From Piscinibacter sp943370595 (GTDB lineage Bacteria; Pseudomonadota; Gammaproteobacteria; Burkholderiales; Burkholderiaceae_C): a DNA stretch of 64,000 bases. Within the stretch, counting starts at the first letter, position 1. Each line of letters begins with the position of its first letter. The DNA is taken from the NCBI GenBank assembly GCA_943370595.1, contig CALRRO020000002.1:310001-374000 (forward strand), given 5' to 3'. Positions 33,273 to 42,016 of this stretch are shown here, in pieces. The notes under the pieces were generated by a model that saw only the letters and a list, made by a program, of their open reading frames with translations, was not told the origin of the DNA and did no database searches. Made by a program: the position numbers and the translations under genes.

Positions 33273-34868
33273 TCAGGTCGCGGCTGCGGGCTTGAAGACG
33301 CCATCGCACAGCGTGCGGGCGTCGCCGGCCGGCAGCTTCGTGCAGACGGCATCGAGCCGCTGCTGCAGGCGGCGCTTGACGGCATCGTGCTCGCCCAGCG
33401 GATCCCAGTCACGCACCAGCTTGCCGACACGTTGCATCGAGCGGCCGCTGCGCGCGTCGAAGGCGTCGGGCTGCGCCGCCGCCTCGTCGATCAGCTTGCC
33501 CGCCACCGCCTCGATGCGCGCCGCATCCTTCGGTGCCAGCTCGGTGAGCAGGCGCAGGTAGCTCGCCCCCCATTGCAGCCGCGTCGCCGCTCCCTCGCTC
33601 TTGTCGAAGGCCTGGGACGACCAGTCCAGCGCCGCTGCGCTGTCGCCGCGCTTCTTCGCGTTGTCGGCCAGGTCGCTCATCAGGTAGTAGGGCGAGTGGC
33701 TCTTCGCCAGGTTGGCCTTGAGCAGCGCGTCGGACTCTCCCAGCAGCGCAGACTGTTCCAGCGCCCAGGCGAGCGTGGTGATCACCGCCTGGCGCTCGTA
33801 GCCGTCGGTGATCTCGCGGTCGAAGCGCGCCGCCAGCTCGCGCACCTCGGCCTGCAGCGCAGGCAATCGCTCGGGCGCCGCGAGCTTGACGCGCGCGACC
33901 AGCGCCACCACGCGGTCGGCACGCGACAGCGTCGCGTCGGCCTGCAGGCGGGCGAGTGCGGTGTCGAAGGCGGCGACCAGGGCAGGCCGCTCGGCAGCGT
34001 CCTTGGCGGCGAGTGCGGCCATGAGTTCACCGGCGTTGCCCGCCAGCACATCGGCCTGCCGGCGCGAGCGCACGGGATCGGCCAGCAAGGCCGTCACCGC
34101 AGCGCGCTGCGCCGCGGCATCGGCCACGGGTGACGCCTTCGGGTCGGTGGCGGCGAGTGCCTTCAGGCGCAGGCGCATCGCGCTGTCGGCCAGCGCCGGC
34201 GACGACGCCGGGCAGGCCGCCGCCAGCTCGCGCAGCAACGCGGCGGGGCCGTCCTTGCCGGCGAGCTGCTGCTGGTCGGTTTCCCACGAGTAGCCGGCCA
34301 GCAACCGCCAGTCGGCCTCGGCGAGGCCCTGGCCGCCGCTGCGCGCCAGTGCGAGCAGCTCCTTCGCGGGGCGCTGCGCGGCCAGCGCCAGATCGAGCAG
34401 CTCGCCGTACTGCTGCGCGTCGACCTCGCCGGGCAGGCGCGTCAGCTCGCGACCGTCACGGCCGAAGACGACCGTGGTCGGGTAGCCGCGCACCGCGAAA
34501 CGGGTGCCGAGCTTCTGCGCGCCGGGCTTGTCGCCATCGACATAGACGGCGACGAAGGCGCGCGAACGTTCGATGAAGTCCTGCCGGTTGAACAGCGTCG
34601 CCTGCAGCTGGTTGCACGGCGGGCACCACTTCGCACCCCAGTAGACGAACACCGGCTTGCTCTCGGCCTTGGCGCGGGCGAAGGCGGCGTCGACCTCGGC
34701 ATCGCCGGCGGCACGCACCCAGTCGATGCCGCCGTCGGCCGGAGCGGGTTTCGTGGCGGCCGCCGTCGTGGCCGCAGCCGGTGCGGCGGGCTCGCCCTCA
34801 CGCTTCGAACAGCCCGCCGCGAGGGCAGCGGCCAGCACGACCAGGGCGAACGGTGCAACGCGCTTCAT
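33273..34868 (-). CDS. Thioredoxin-domain lipoprotein with helical C-terminal domain
   Basis: A 531-residue lipoprotein: lipobox LAAGC with Cys20, an alanine/proline linker, then a thioredoxin domain with the redox motif WCPPC (Cys82/Cys85), cis-Pro in VRGYPTTVVFGRDG, and about 370 residues of helical repeats. The DsbD-gamma/thioredoxin-7-like head suggests a periplasmic thiol reductase or isomerase anchored to a membrane. It starts 37 bases after btuF on the same strand and may be co-transcribed with the cobalamin uptake genes, an unusual partner. The helical tail resembles no family I know. Confidence 0.88.
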   Translation of the reverse strand: MKRVAPFALVVLAAALAAGCSKREGEPAAPAAATTAAATKPAPADGGIDWVRAAGDAEVDAAFARAKAESKPVFVYWGAKWCPPCNQLQATLFNRQDFIERSRAFVAVYVDGDKPGAQKLGTRFAVRGYPTTVVFGRDGRELTRLPGEVDAQQYGELLDLALAAQRPAKELLALARSGGQGLAEADWRLLAGYSWETDQQQLAGKDGPAALLRELAAACPASSPALADSAMRLRLKALAATDPKASPVADAAAQRAAVTALLADPVRSRRQADVLAGNAGELMAALAAKDAAERPALVAAFDTALARLQADATLSRADRVVALVARVKLAAPERLPALQAEVRELAARFDREITDGYERQAVITTLAWALEQSALLGESDALLKANLAKSHSPYYLMSDLADNAKKRGDSAAALDWSSQAFDKSEGAATRLQWGASYLRLLTELAPKDAARIEAVAGKLIDEAAAQPDAFDARSGRSMQRVGKLVRDWDPLGEHDAVKRRLQQRLDAVCTKLPAGDARTLCDGVFKPAAAT

Positions 34869-34905
34869 GGGCGACCCTCCGACGACGTCGGCCGAGTGTG
34901 CCGCA

Positions 34906-35790
34906 TCAGCGCCGGCCCCGCACGCCGTCGAGCTTCTCGCACAGGCCCTGGATGCCCTGGGTGATGCGGTCCGACGAACGGTGCAGCGTGTCGGGGTCGA
35001 TCACCAGCAGCGCCGCATGTCGCGTCGCCTTCAGGCCGGTCAGCCGCCGCCAGGTGTCCAGCCCGTCCGGGCCGCTGCCGCGTTCACCGCCGCCGCGACC
35101 AGTGACGATGGCATCGGGGTCGGCGGCGACCACCGCCTCTTCGCCGACCGTCGGCGTCAGTGGCGCGAGCCGGCCGAACACGTTGCTCGCGCCGCACAGC
35201 GCCAGGCCCTGGCTGATCAGGTGGCGGGAGTTGACGGTCAGCAGCGGCCGCTGCCAGATCTGATAGAAGACCCGCAGCGGCGTGCGGCCGGCGTAACGCT
35301 CGCGCAACGCGGCCAGCTCGGCCTCGTAGCGCTGCGCCCGGGCCTCGGCCGCCGCCTCGCTGCCGGCCAGGTGGCCGAAGCGGCGCAACGTGCTGGCGAT
35401 GTCCGCCAGCGTGCCGAGCTGGCTGGCGTACATCGGAATGCCGAGTGTCGCCAGGCGCTGCAACTGCTGCGGCGAGTTGCCGTCGCGCCAGACCACCAGC
35501 AGGTCGGGCTTCAGGGCGACGATGCGTTCGAGGTCGAGCAGCGCGCTGTCGCCGACCTGCGGCAGTGACTTCACCGCCTCCGGGTAGTCGCTGTAGGCAC
35601 CCACCGCCACCACACGCGAACCGGCACCGGCGGCGAACAGCAGCTCGGTCAGGTGCGGGGCAAGGCTGACGATGCGCTGCGCGGGTCGCGCCAGCGTGAT
35701 CGTCGTGCCGGCGTCGTCCTTCACTTCGACGGCGGCGAGCGCGGGTGCGGCAGCGAGCACAGCGAACAGCCACAGAATCAGGCGCACCAC
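34906..35790 (-). CDS. btuF: Cobalamin-binding periplasmic protein BtuF
   Basis: A 294-residue type 3 substrate-binding protein: signal peptide MVRLILWLFAVLAAAPALAA, then VEVKDDAGTTITLARPAQRIVSLAPHLTELLFAAGAGSRVVAVGAYSDYP and LPQVGDSALLDLERIVALKPDLLVVW, the BtuF pattern. It delivers cobalamin to BtuCD. I chose GTG 35790 (another GTG follows at 35787); an upstream TTG at 35808 would overlap btuD. It is the fourth gene of the riboswitch-controlled btuBCDF operon. Confidence 0.93.
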   Translation of the reverse strand: MVRLILWLFAVLAAAPALAAVEVKDDAGTTITLARPAQRIVSLAPHLTELLFAAGAGSRVVAVGAYSDYPEAVKSLPQVGDSALLDLERIVALKPDLLVVWRDGNSPQQLQRLATLGIPMYASQLGTLADIASTLRRFGHLAGSEAAAEARAQRYEAELAALRERYAGRTPLRVFYQIWQRPLLTVNSRHLISQGLALCGASNVFGRLAPLTPTVGEEAVVAADPDAIVTGRGGGERGSGPDGLDTWRRLTGLKATRHAALLVIDPDTLHRSSDRITQGIQGLCEKLDGVRGRR

Positions 35791-35794
35791 GGGA

Positions 35795-36571
35795 TCAATC
35801 CGCCACAAAGACCGTGCGCTTGCCGTAGCGCTCGGCGGCGACCGGATGTCCGAATGCCGCGCTGAGCACCACCTCGTTCATCGTCGATTCCGCCGGCCCC
35901 TGGTGCAGCCGCGCACCCGGCCCCAGCACCAGCGCATGGGTGGCGAAGCGTGCCGCCAGGTTGAGGTCGTGGATCGACATCACGACCGCCCGGCCGCGTT
36001 CGCGCGCCAGCCGCCGCAGGTGCTCGAGCACGGTCACCTGGTGGTGCAGGTCGAGGTGGGCCACCGGCTCGTCGAGCAGCAGCAGCGACGGGTCCTGCGC
36101 CAGCAGCGCGGCGATGCCGACCCGCTGGCGCTCGCCGCCGGACAACGTGGTCACGTCGTGATCGGCCAGCGCCTCGAGGTCCATCGCCTGCAGCGCGGCA
36201 GCGGCGATGCGACGGTCGGCCTCGCTCTCCCAGGCCCAGCGGCCGAGGTGCGGGTGGCGGCCGAGCAGCACCACGTCGCTCACCGCGGCGCTGAAGGCGT
36301 CGTTCTGCGCCTGCGGCAGCAGGCCGCGCTGCCGCGCCAGTTCGGCCAGCGGCCAGTCGCCCAGCGGCCGGCCCTTGAGCGCAATGGTGCCGCCCTGCGC
36401 CGGCCGCAGCCCGGCCAGCGTGTGCAGCAGCGTGGTCTTGCCGCTGCCGTTCGGCCCCATCAGGCACCACAGCTCGCCGCGCTGCACCTGCAGGTCCAGC
36501 GCGTCGATCAGCGTGCGGCTGCCGGCCTTCACGACGAGGCCGCGGGTGTCGAGCAGCAGCAGTTTGTTCAC
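35795..36571 (-). CDS. btuD: Cobalamin ABC transporter ATP-binding protein BtuD
   Basis: A 258-residue FecE/BtuD-type ATPase: Walker A GPNGSGKTT, signature LSGGERQRVGIAALL, Walker B LLLLDEPVAHLD and H-loop SIHDL. Start GTG 36571 overlaps the btuC stop by four bases (GTGA at 36568-36571), showing coupling with the permease. Its stop lies a few bases before the btuF start. Function assigned by operon context and the cobalamin riboswitch upstream of btuB. Confidence 0.94.
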   Translation of the reverse strand: MNKLLLLDTRGLVVKAGSRTLIDALDLQVQRGELWCLMGPNGSGKTTLLHTLAGLRPAQGGTIALKGRPLGDWPLAELARQRGLLPQAQNDAFSAAVSDVVLLGRHPHLGRWAWESEADRRIAAAALQAMDLEALADHDVTTLSGGERQRVGIAALLAQDPSLLLLDEPVAHLDLHHQVTVLEHLRRLARERGRAVVMSIHDLNLAARFATHALVLGPGARLHQGPAESTMNEVVLSAAFGHPVAAERYGKRTVFVAD

Positions 36572-37569
36572 CGCCGCCCCCCGCGATGCAGCAGCAGCGC
36601 GATGAAGGTCGGCACGCCGAGCAGCGCGGTGATCACGCCCACCGGCAGCTGCTGCGGCGCGACGATCGTGCGCGCGATCGTGTCCGCCGCCAGCAGCAGC
36701 GTGCCGCCGGCCAGGGCGCAGGCCGGCAGCAGCGTGCGCTGGTCGTTGCCGATCGCCAGGCGCAGCGCATGCGGCACCACCAGTCCGACGAAGCCGATGG
36801 CGCCGCCAGCGGTCACCGCCACCGCGGTCGCCAGCGAGGCCAGCACGTAGACGATGCGGCGCAGGCGCACCACCTGCACGCCCAATGCCTGCGCGCCGGC
36901 CGCGCCGCGCAGCAGCACGTTGAGTTCGCGCGCCAGCGGCCAGGACAGCAGCAGCAGCAGCGCCAGCACGATCAGCGGCCACAGTGAAGCCTCGCTGCCG
37001 CCCAGATCTCCGGCCAGCCAGAACAGCATGCCGCGCAGGCGCGCCTCCGGCGCCAGCATCAGCAACACGGTGATCACGGCCGACCACAGCGCCGCCAGCA
37101 TCACGCCGGTCAGCAGCAGGCGCGGCGCGCTGTCCAGCCGCGAGGTGGTGTCGACACGCGACAGGTCGCGCTGGGCCAGCGCGAACACCAGCACGATGGA
37201 CAGCAGCGCGCCGGCAAAGGCGCCGGCCTCGATCCACCAGGCCGCGCCGGCCAGCAGCAGTGCAATCAGCGCGCCCACCGAGGCACCGCCGGACACGCCC
37301 AGCACATAGGGGTCGGCCAGCGGGTTGCGCAGCAGCACCTGCATCAGCGCGCCGGCCACCGCCAGCAGGCCGCCGACGCCGAAGGCGGCCAGCGCCCGCG
37401 GCAGGCGCAGCGAGTGCAGCACCTGCGAGGCGCTGCCCGCATCGGGCTCGAACAGCAGCCGCAGCACCTCGTCGGGCGGCAGCCAGACACTGCCGCTGGC
37501 CAGCGCGAGCCACGCCACCGCGCCGGCCGCAAGGGCCAGCAGCAGCCAGGGTCGCCACGCGCGGGCCAT
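36568..37569 (-). CDS. btuC: Cobalamin ABC transporter permease BtuC
   Basis: A 333-residue FecCD/BtuC-family permease with about ten membrane helices. Family marks include RLPRALAAFGVGGLLAVAGALMQVLLRNPLADPYVLGVSGGASVGA and GGAIGFVGLVVPHALRLAIGNDQR near the C-terminus, the loop that contacts BtuD. Start ATG 37569 gives MARAWRPWLLLALAAGAVAWLAL; the longer frame upstream is not conserved. It lies 22 bases after btuB and overlaps btuD. Confidence 0.95.
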   Translation of the reverse strand: MARAWRPWLLLALAAGAVAWLALASGSVWLPPDEVLRLLFEPDAGSASQVLHSLRLPRALAAFGVGGLLAVAGALMQVLLRNPLADPYVLGVSGGASVGALIALLLAGAAWWIEAGAFAGALLSIVLVFALAQRDLSRVDTTSRLDSAPRLLLTGVMLAALWSAVITVLLMLAPEARLRGMLFWLAGDLGGSEASLWPLIVLALLLLLSWPLARELNVLLRGAAGAQALGVQVVRLRRIVYVLASLATAVAVTAGGAIGFVGLVVPHALRLAIGNDQRTLLPACALAGGTLLLAADTIARTIVAPQQLPVGVITALLGVPTFIALLLHRGGRR

Positions 37570-37591
37570 GGGCAGGGTCGTCCTTTCTCGT

Positions 37592-39430
37592 CTACAGGTC
37601 GGAGTAGGCCAGGGACACGAACAGGTTGCGAGCCGGTGTGTTGTAGCCCTGCACCAGTTCGTAGCGCTTGTCGGCCGCATTGTTCAGCCGCGCGGCCAGC
37701 GTCCAGCGTGGCGTGACCGACCAGGCCGAGGTCAGGTTGACGAGGCCGTAGCCGCCCATGCGCGAGGTCTCGACGTTGCTCGCCGCGCCGTAGCGTGCGC
37801 CGCTGCCCACCCACTCGACGCCGGCGCGCCAGTCGCCCAGCGCCACACCCACGCTGGCGCTGCCGGACACCCGCGCACGGCGCACCAGGCGCGTGCCGGT
37901 GTCGGCATCCTCGGCGTCCTGGCGGGTGATCTCGCCGCGGGCGGTCCAGATGCCCTCGCGCCAGGCGGCGTCGAGCGTCGCGCCGCGGATGCGCGCGGTG
38001 TTGATGTTGTCCACCGTGGTGAAGGTCGGGTCGACGGCGATCAGGTCGCGCACACGGCTCTGGAACAGCACCAACCCACCCTGCAGCGCCCCACCGTCGT
38101 GGCGCAGCGCCAGCTCGGCGCTGCGCGCGCGCTCGGGCTTCAGGTCCGGGTTGCCGGAGAAGCCGAAGGACAGCGGGTAGTACAGGTCGTTGAAGCTCGG
38201 CGCCTTGAAGGCCGTGCCGAAACTCGCCGAGGCACGCCACTGCGGCGTGAGTTTGAAGCCGTAGCCGAGCTTGCCGGTGGCATGGCCGCCGAACTGCGAG
38301 TCGTCGTCGTGGCGCGCCGAGGCCTCGACGAGGTGATCACCGAAGCGGGCGCTGTAGCCGCCGAAGGCTGAGAGGAAGCGCCGCCGCGTCTTCGAGAACG
38401 CGGTGTCGCTGCGCACCTTCTCGCGCCGGCCCTCGAGACCGGCGACCCATTGGCCGCCGAGCGCGGCGACGTCGTTCTGCCAGGTGGCCTGGTCCTGGTC
38501 GGTGTCGAAGTAGCCGGGGAAGGCACCGTCGGTGCGGATGTGGTCGGCGCCGCGCGCCAGGCGCAGCAGGCTGCGCCAGTTCGCATCGATGCGGTCGCGG
38601 CTTTCCAGCGCGAGGCTGGACAGGCGCTGCCGGTTGACGTCGGCGGTGCCGGCGCCGGCGTCGAACTCGGTGCGGCCGCGGCTGGTCAACCCACGCAGCG
38701 TCACCGTGTGGCCTTCGGCCCAGTCATGGTCGAGCGTCAGGCCCAGGTTGGCGTTCTGGTAGCCGTCGTCGTCAGGGTCGAACGAGAAGGTGCTCTTCTC
38801 GTTGGTGGCGGAGAACGCGTTCGATTCGCGCCAGCCGGCCTGCAGCGACAGCCGCGTCGCGCCGAAGCGCCGCGCCAGGCCGGCGCTGGCCTCGCGCAGG
38901 CCCCAGCGGCCGGCAGCCACGCTGGCCTCGGTGCGCTCGGCATCGGCCTTCTTGGTGAAGACCTGGATCACGCCGCCGATCGCGTCGGCGCCGTACAGGC
39001 TGCTGCCGACGCCACGCAGGATCTCGATGCGCTCGATCTGCGCCAGCGGGATGTTCTCGAAGGCATTGGTGCCGGCGGTGGCGGAGTTGATGCGCACGCC
39101 GTCGACCAGCAGCACGACGTGGCTGGCGTTGCTGCCGCGCAGGAACAGGCCGGAGACCTGGCCGGGACCGCCATTGGCGCTGATCTCGACACCGCCGCGG
39201 GCCTGCAGCAGTTCGGTCAGTGTCATCGCGCCGGCACTGGCGATGGTGTCGGCATCGATCACGCGCAGGTCGGCCAGCACGGTGTCGATCGGCTGCGGCA
39301 CGCGCGTGGCGGTGACGACCACCGGCTGCAGGCTCTGCGGCTCGGCGGCGTGGGTAGCGAAGGGAAGGGTGGAAGAGACGAGAAGACCCAGACCGCGCAA
39401 GGCGGACGGGCGGCGACGGAAAGCGGACAT
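37592..39430 (-). CDS. btuB: TonB-dependent outer-membrane cobalamin receptor (BtuB-like)
   Basis: A 612-residue TonB-dependent receptor: signal peptide (about 1-29, RRPSALRGLGLLVSSTLPFATHA), TonB-box region LQPVVVTATRVPQPI, plug domain (LTELLQARGGVEISANGGPGQVSGLFLRGSNASHVVLLVDGVRI, IERIEILRGVGSSLYGADAIGGVI) and a 22-strand barrel ending ARNLFVSLAYSDL with no terminal Phe but the usual alternating pattern. ATG 39430 follows TTGGAG. A cobalamin riboswitch lies immediately upstream, so cobalamin is the expected ligand. First gene of btuBCDF. Confidence 0.95.
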   Translation of the reverse strand: MSAFRRRPSALRGLGLLVSSTLPFATHAAEPQSLQPVVVTATRVPQPIDTVLADLRVIDADTIASAGAMTLTELLQARGGVEISANGGPGQVSGLFLRGSNASHVVLLVDGVRINSATAGTNAFENIPLAQIERIEILRGVGSSLYGADAIGGVIQVFTKKADAERTEASVAAGRWGLREASAGLARRFGATRLSLQAGWRESNAFSATNEKSTFSFDPDDDGYQNANLGLTLDHDWAEGHTVTLRGLTSRGRTEFDAGAGTADVNRQRLSSLALESRDRIDANWRSLLRLARGADHIRTDGAFPGYFDTDQDQATWQNDVAALGGQWVAGLEGRREKVRSDTAFSKTRRRFLSAFGGYSARFGDHLVEASARHDDDSQFGGHATGKLGYGFKLTPQWRASASFGTAFKAPSFNDLYYPLSFGFSGNPDLKPERARSAELALRHDGGALQGGLVLFQSRVRDLIAVDPTFTTVDNINTARIRGATLDAAWREGIWTARGEITRQDAEDADTGTRLVRRARVSGSASVGVALGDWRAGVEWVGSGARYGAASNVETSRMGGYGLVNLTSAWSVTPRWTLAARLNNAADKRYELVQGYNTPARNLFVSLAYSDL

Positions 39431-39504
39431 CAGTGGACTCCAAGCAGCGAGCGTCCCCGCAGGCTGCGTTGTTGGCATGTACCGATGACCTTGCGGGACA
39501 CCGG

Positions 39505-39725
39505 CGGCTGCGCTTGGCAGGCCGGTATCCGGGCTCGCGGGTCGCAGCGATGGGCGTCGTTGCGCGGCCATCGCCTTCCCACGGGTGCAAGCCCGCAGTG
39601 GCACTGAGATGGTCGTGTACCCGCTTACCGGTGCGGGGGCAGCGCAGGCTTTCGGGTCCTCGCGGACACGGCACCTGCTTCCCGTTTAACGACCGGCCGA
39701 GAAATGACCGGAGGCACCTGAAGCC
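39505..39725 (-). ncRNA. Cobalamin (adenosylcobalamin) riboswitch upstream of btuB
   Basis: Read on the minus strand, the region has the conserved elements in order: AGGTGCC near the 5' end (39713-39719), AACGGGAAGCAGGTGCC, GCTGCCCCCGCACCGGTAAGCG, GCCACTG (39596-39602), GGGAAGGCGATGG and the B12 box AGCCCGGATACCGGCCTGCC (about 39516-39535). About 75 bases then separate it from the btuB start. No U-tract terminator is visible after the box, so control is probably by hiding the ribosome site. Adenosylcobalamin would switch off btuBCDF and perhaps the thioredoxin gene behind them. Confidence 0.93.
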
Positions 39726-39730
39726 CGCGC

Positions 39731-39756
39731 ATCATAGCGGGGCGAACATCGGTCAA
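39731..39756 (-). promoter_or_regulatory. Probable promoter of the btu operon
   Basis: On the minus strand TTGACC (39751-39756) and a good -10 TATGAT (39731-39736) are separated by 14 bases, shorter than ideal. A start about seven bases after the -10 falls near 39724, exactly at the 5' end of the riboswitch aptamer, which supports the -10 assignment. The -35 is less certain. Confidence 0.45.
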
Positions 39757-40691
39757 TCCACGGGAGGAACTGAATCGCGGACCTCGTCGCGCGTCGAGCG
39801 CGAGGCATATTGAGCCAGCGCAACCCCGGCCAGCGTGATCGCCGCGCCGAGCAGCTTGACCACGGTGTAGCGCTCGCCGGTGACCAGCCACGCCACCAGC
39901 GCGGCCACCGGCGGCATCAGGTACATCAGCGGCGCGGTGCGTGCGACGCCGCGCACCGCGTTGACCCAGCCCCACACCATCCAGCCGAGGAAGGCGGCGA
40001 TCAGCACCGCGTACAGCGTGCCCAGCCAGATCATCGGCTTGACGTGCGCCCAGTCGACCTGCAGGCCCGCCCCGGCGCTCAGCGCGACCACCGGCAGGCT
40101 GCCCAGCAGCGTGCCGTAGGTCATCACGATCACGCCGCCGTGGCGCTGGATCAGCGGCTTGGCGGCCACCGTGTAGTACGAGAAGAACGAGGCCGCCACG
40201 AGCAGCGTCAGGTCGCCGCCGCTGGCCTGCCACTGCGCGCCGAGCAGCTTGTCGGACAGGAACACCAGCACGCCGACCACCGCCACCGCCACGCCCGCCA
40301 CCTGGCCGCGCGTCAGCCGCTCCGTGCCATGCCAGCGCAGGATGAGCAGCGTGAACACCGGCCCCATCGCCAGGATCAGCGAGCTGGAGAAGGCGGTCGA
40401 CCAGTGGATGCCGTAGGTCACCAGGCCCACGTGCAGCAGGTGCCCGGCGATGCCCAGCTTGAGCAGCTGCAGCAGCTCGCTGCGCGGCAGCCGCGGCCAG
40501 CGGGTGCCGTAATGGGCGACCAGCAGCAGCGCCGCCGCCACCGGCATGATCAGGTAGCGCACGAACAGGAAGCCGCCCGGCGACAGCGCCGCGAAGACCT
40601 CCTTCTGCACGCTGAAGTTGGCGCCCCAGGCCACGATGAGCGCCAGCGCCGCCCACAGTGCCGCCCGCTCGCGGGCCGCGGTGTCGTTCAT
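39753..40691 (-). CDS. EamA/DMT family transporter
   Basis: A 312-residue inner-membrane protein with ten predicted helices in two EamA repeats (about 10-145 and 160-300), e.g. ALIVAWGANFSVQKEVFAALSPGGFLFVRYLIMPVAA at the start and VARTAPLMYLMPPVAALVAWLVTGERYTVVKLLGAAITLAGVAL at the end. The substrate of such drug/metabolite exporters cannot be predicted. Start ATG 40691 overlaps the HDOD gene stop by four bases (ATGA), so it is coupled to that gene. The btu promoter lies at its 3' end. Confidence 0.93.
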   Translation of the reverse strand: MNDTAARERAALWAALALIVAWGANFSVQKEVFAALSPGGFLFVRYLIMPVAAALLLVAHYGTRWPRLPRSELLQLLKLGIAGHLLHVGLVTYGIHWSTAFSSSLILAMGPVFTLLILRWHGTERLTRGQVAGVAVAVVGVLVFLSDKLLGAQWQASGGDLTLLVAASFFSYYTVAAKPLIQRHGGVIVMTYGTLLGSLPVVALSAGAGLQVDWAHVKPMIWLGTLYAVLIAAFLGWMVWGWVNAVRGVARTAPLMYLMPPVAALVAWLVTGERYTVVKLLGAAITLAGVALAQYASRSTRDEVRDSVPPVD

Positions 40692-42016
40692 GCCGCAGCG
40701 GCCTGGGCGCGGGCGAGCGCGGCCGACCAGGCCCAGGCCTCGTCGGAGCATGCCAGCACCGCGTCGAGCCCGCCGAAGGGCTCGGCCAGCGGCTCGGCGC
40801 CATCGAGCTCATGGCGCTCGAGGCGCATCGCCAGGTCCAGCGCCGGCCACCAGGGCCCGGCATGTTCGAGAAGGGCCGCGCGCGCCGGCTCGGCCAGTTG
40901 CAGCGGCTGCAGCGCATCGGCAAGCGGTACCTGCAGCAGCGCATCGAGCATCGACATCAGCCCGACGGTGAACATCGCCGCCGGCGGCGCCGTGCCCCCG
41001 GCCTGCGCAAGCAGTTCGAGCAGCCGGGCGCGGGCCAGTGCCACGTCCTGCAAGGCGCGCGAAGCCCGGCGGCCGCTGCCCGACGCCGTCAGCAGCACGC
41101 TGAGCCAGCGGTACAGCTCGGCGCGCCCGAGCACCATCACCGCCTGCTCGACCGACTCGACTGGCCTGGCGAGACCGACGGCCGGGCTGTTGACACAGCG
41201 CAGCAGGCGGTACGACAGTGCCAGGTCGGCGCGCAGCGCCGTGCCGATCTGCGCGGTGTCACGGTCGGCCACCACGTCGTTGAGCAACTGGCACAGGCGC
41301 TGCGTCGCCGGCTGCACGATGCGGCGCTGGGCGAGCGCGCCGTCGCCCGCCTCGACACGGCCGGCGGCGAGGAACACGCCGCGCTCCAGCGCCTGCTCGA
41401 TCGCCTCCACGCCGGGCAGGTCGACGGCGATGCGGGTGCGCGCGGGCTCGTCGCGCTGCCAGCGGTCGGCCGCGTGCAGCACGGACTCGATGCCCCCCGT
41501 GGCCGGCCGCAACAGCACGAAGCTCGCGCCCGGCGGCTGAGGCGCGCCGTCCGCGGCACCGAGCTTGACTCCTCGCGTGCGCCACTGCATCAGGGCGCCG
41601 GCGATGCTCTCGTTGGCATCGAAGCTGCCTTGGACCGCGATCCACGCGCCCTCGGGCACCTGCTCGGCGACGGCGGGCCGCGTCAGCAGCGCGGCCGGCA
41701 GTTCGCCGAGCGCGATGCGGCCGGCGGCGAGCGTGGAGCGCATCGCCGACAGCAGCGCGATCGCATGCGCGGCCGCGGCCGGGCTGCCGTCCGTCGCGGT
41801 GCCGCACGCCTGCAGGCGGCGCTGCGTCGCCGGCGACAGGCGAAACTCGAAGCCGGCCAGTTCGCCATTGGCACCGACCAGCGGACGGCGTGCGCCGAAG
41901 GTCGGCATCGCCGCTGCCGGGGACGCCACCGGCGCCGGTGGCGTCGCTGGCGGCGGAAGCGGTGACGCCGCCGGCGGCGCCTTGGCGCCGAACAGGCGCG
42001 ACCAAAAGCCGCTCAT
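40688..42016 (-). CDS. HDOD-domain signalling protein with degenerate EAL-like N-terminus
   Basis: A 442-residue protein: proline/alanine-rich N-terminal stretch (about 10-36), an EAL-like but degenerate region (about 40-220, with RRPLVGANGELAGFEFRL at its start), and a C-terminal HDOD domain (about 230-400, LCQLLNDVVADRDTAQIGTALRADLALSYRLLRCVNSPAVGLARPVESVEQAVMVLGRAELYRWLSVLL). The layout is that of YuxH-like EAL-HDOD proteins, which act in signalling without phosphodiesterase activity. It overlaps both neighbours by four bases (42013-42016 and 40688-40691), so it sits in the middle of a translationally coupled triplet. Confidence 0.88.
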   Translation of the reverse strand: MSGFWSRLFGAKAPPAASPLPPPATPPAPVASPAAAMPTFGARRPLVGANGELAGFEFRLSPATQRRLQACGTATDGSPAAAAHAIALLSAMRSTLAAGRIALGELPAALLTRPAVAEQVPEGAWIAVQGSFDANESIAGALMQWRTRGVKLGAADGAPQPPGASFVLLRPATGGIESVLHAADRWQRDEPARTRIAVDLPGVEAIEQALERGVFLAAGRVEAGDGALAQRRIVQPATQRLCQLLNDVVADRDTAQIGTALRADLALSYRLLRCVNSPAVGLARPVESVEQAVMVLGRAELYRWLSVLLTASGSGRRASRALQDVALARARLLELLAQAGGTAPPAAMFTVGLMSMLDALLQVPLADALQPLQLAEPARAALLEHAGPWWPALDLAMRLERHELDGAEPLAEPFGGLDAVLACSDEAWAWSAALARAQAAAA

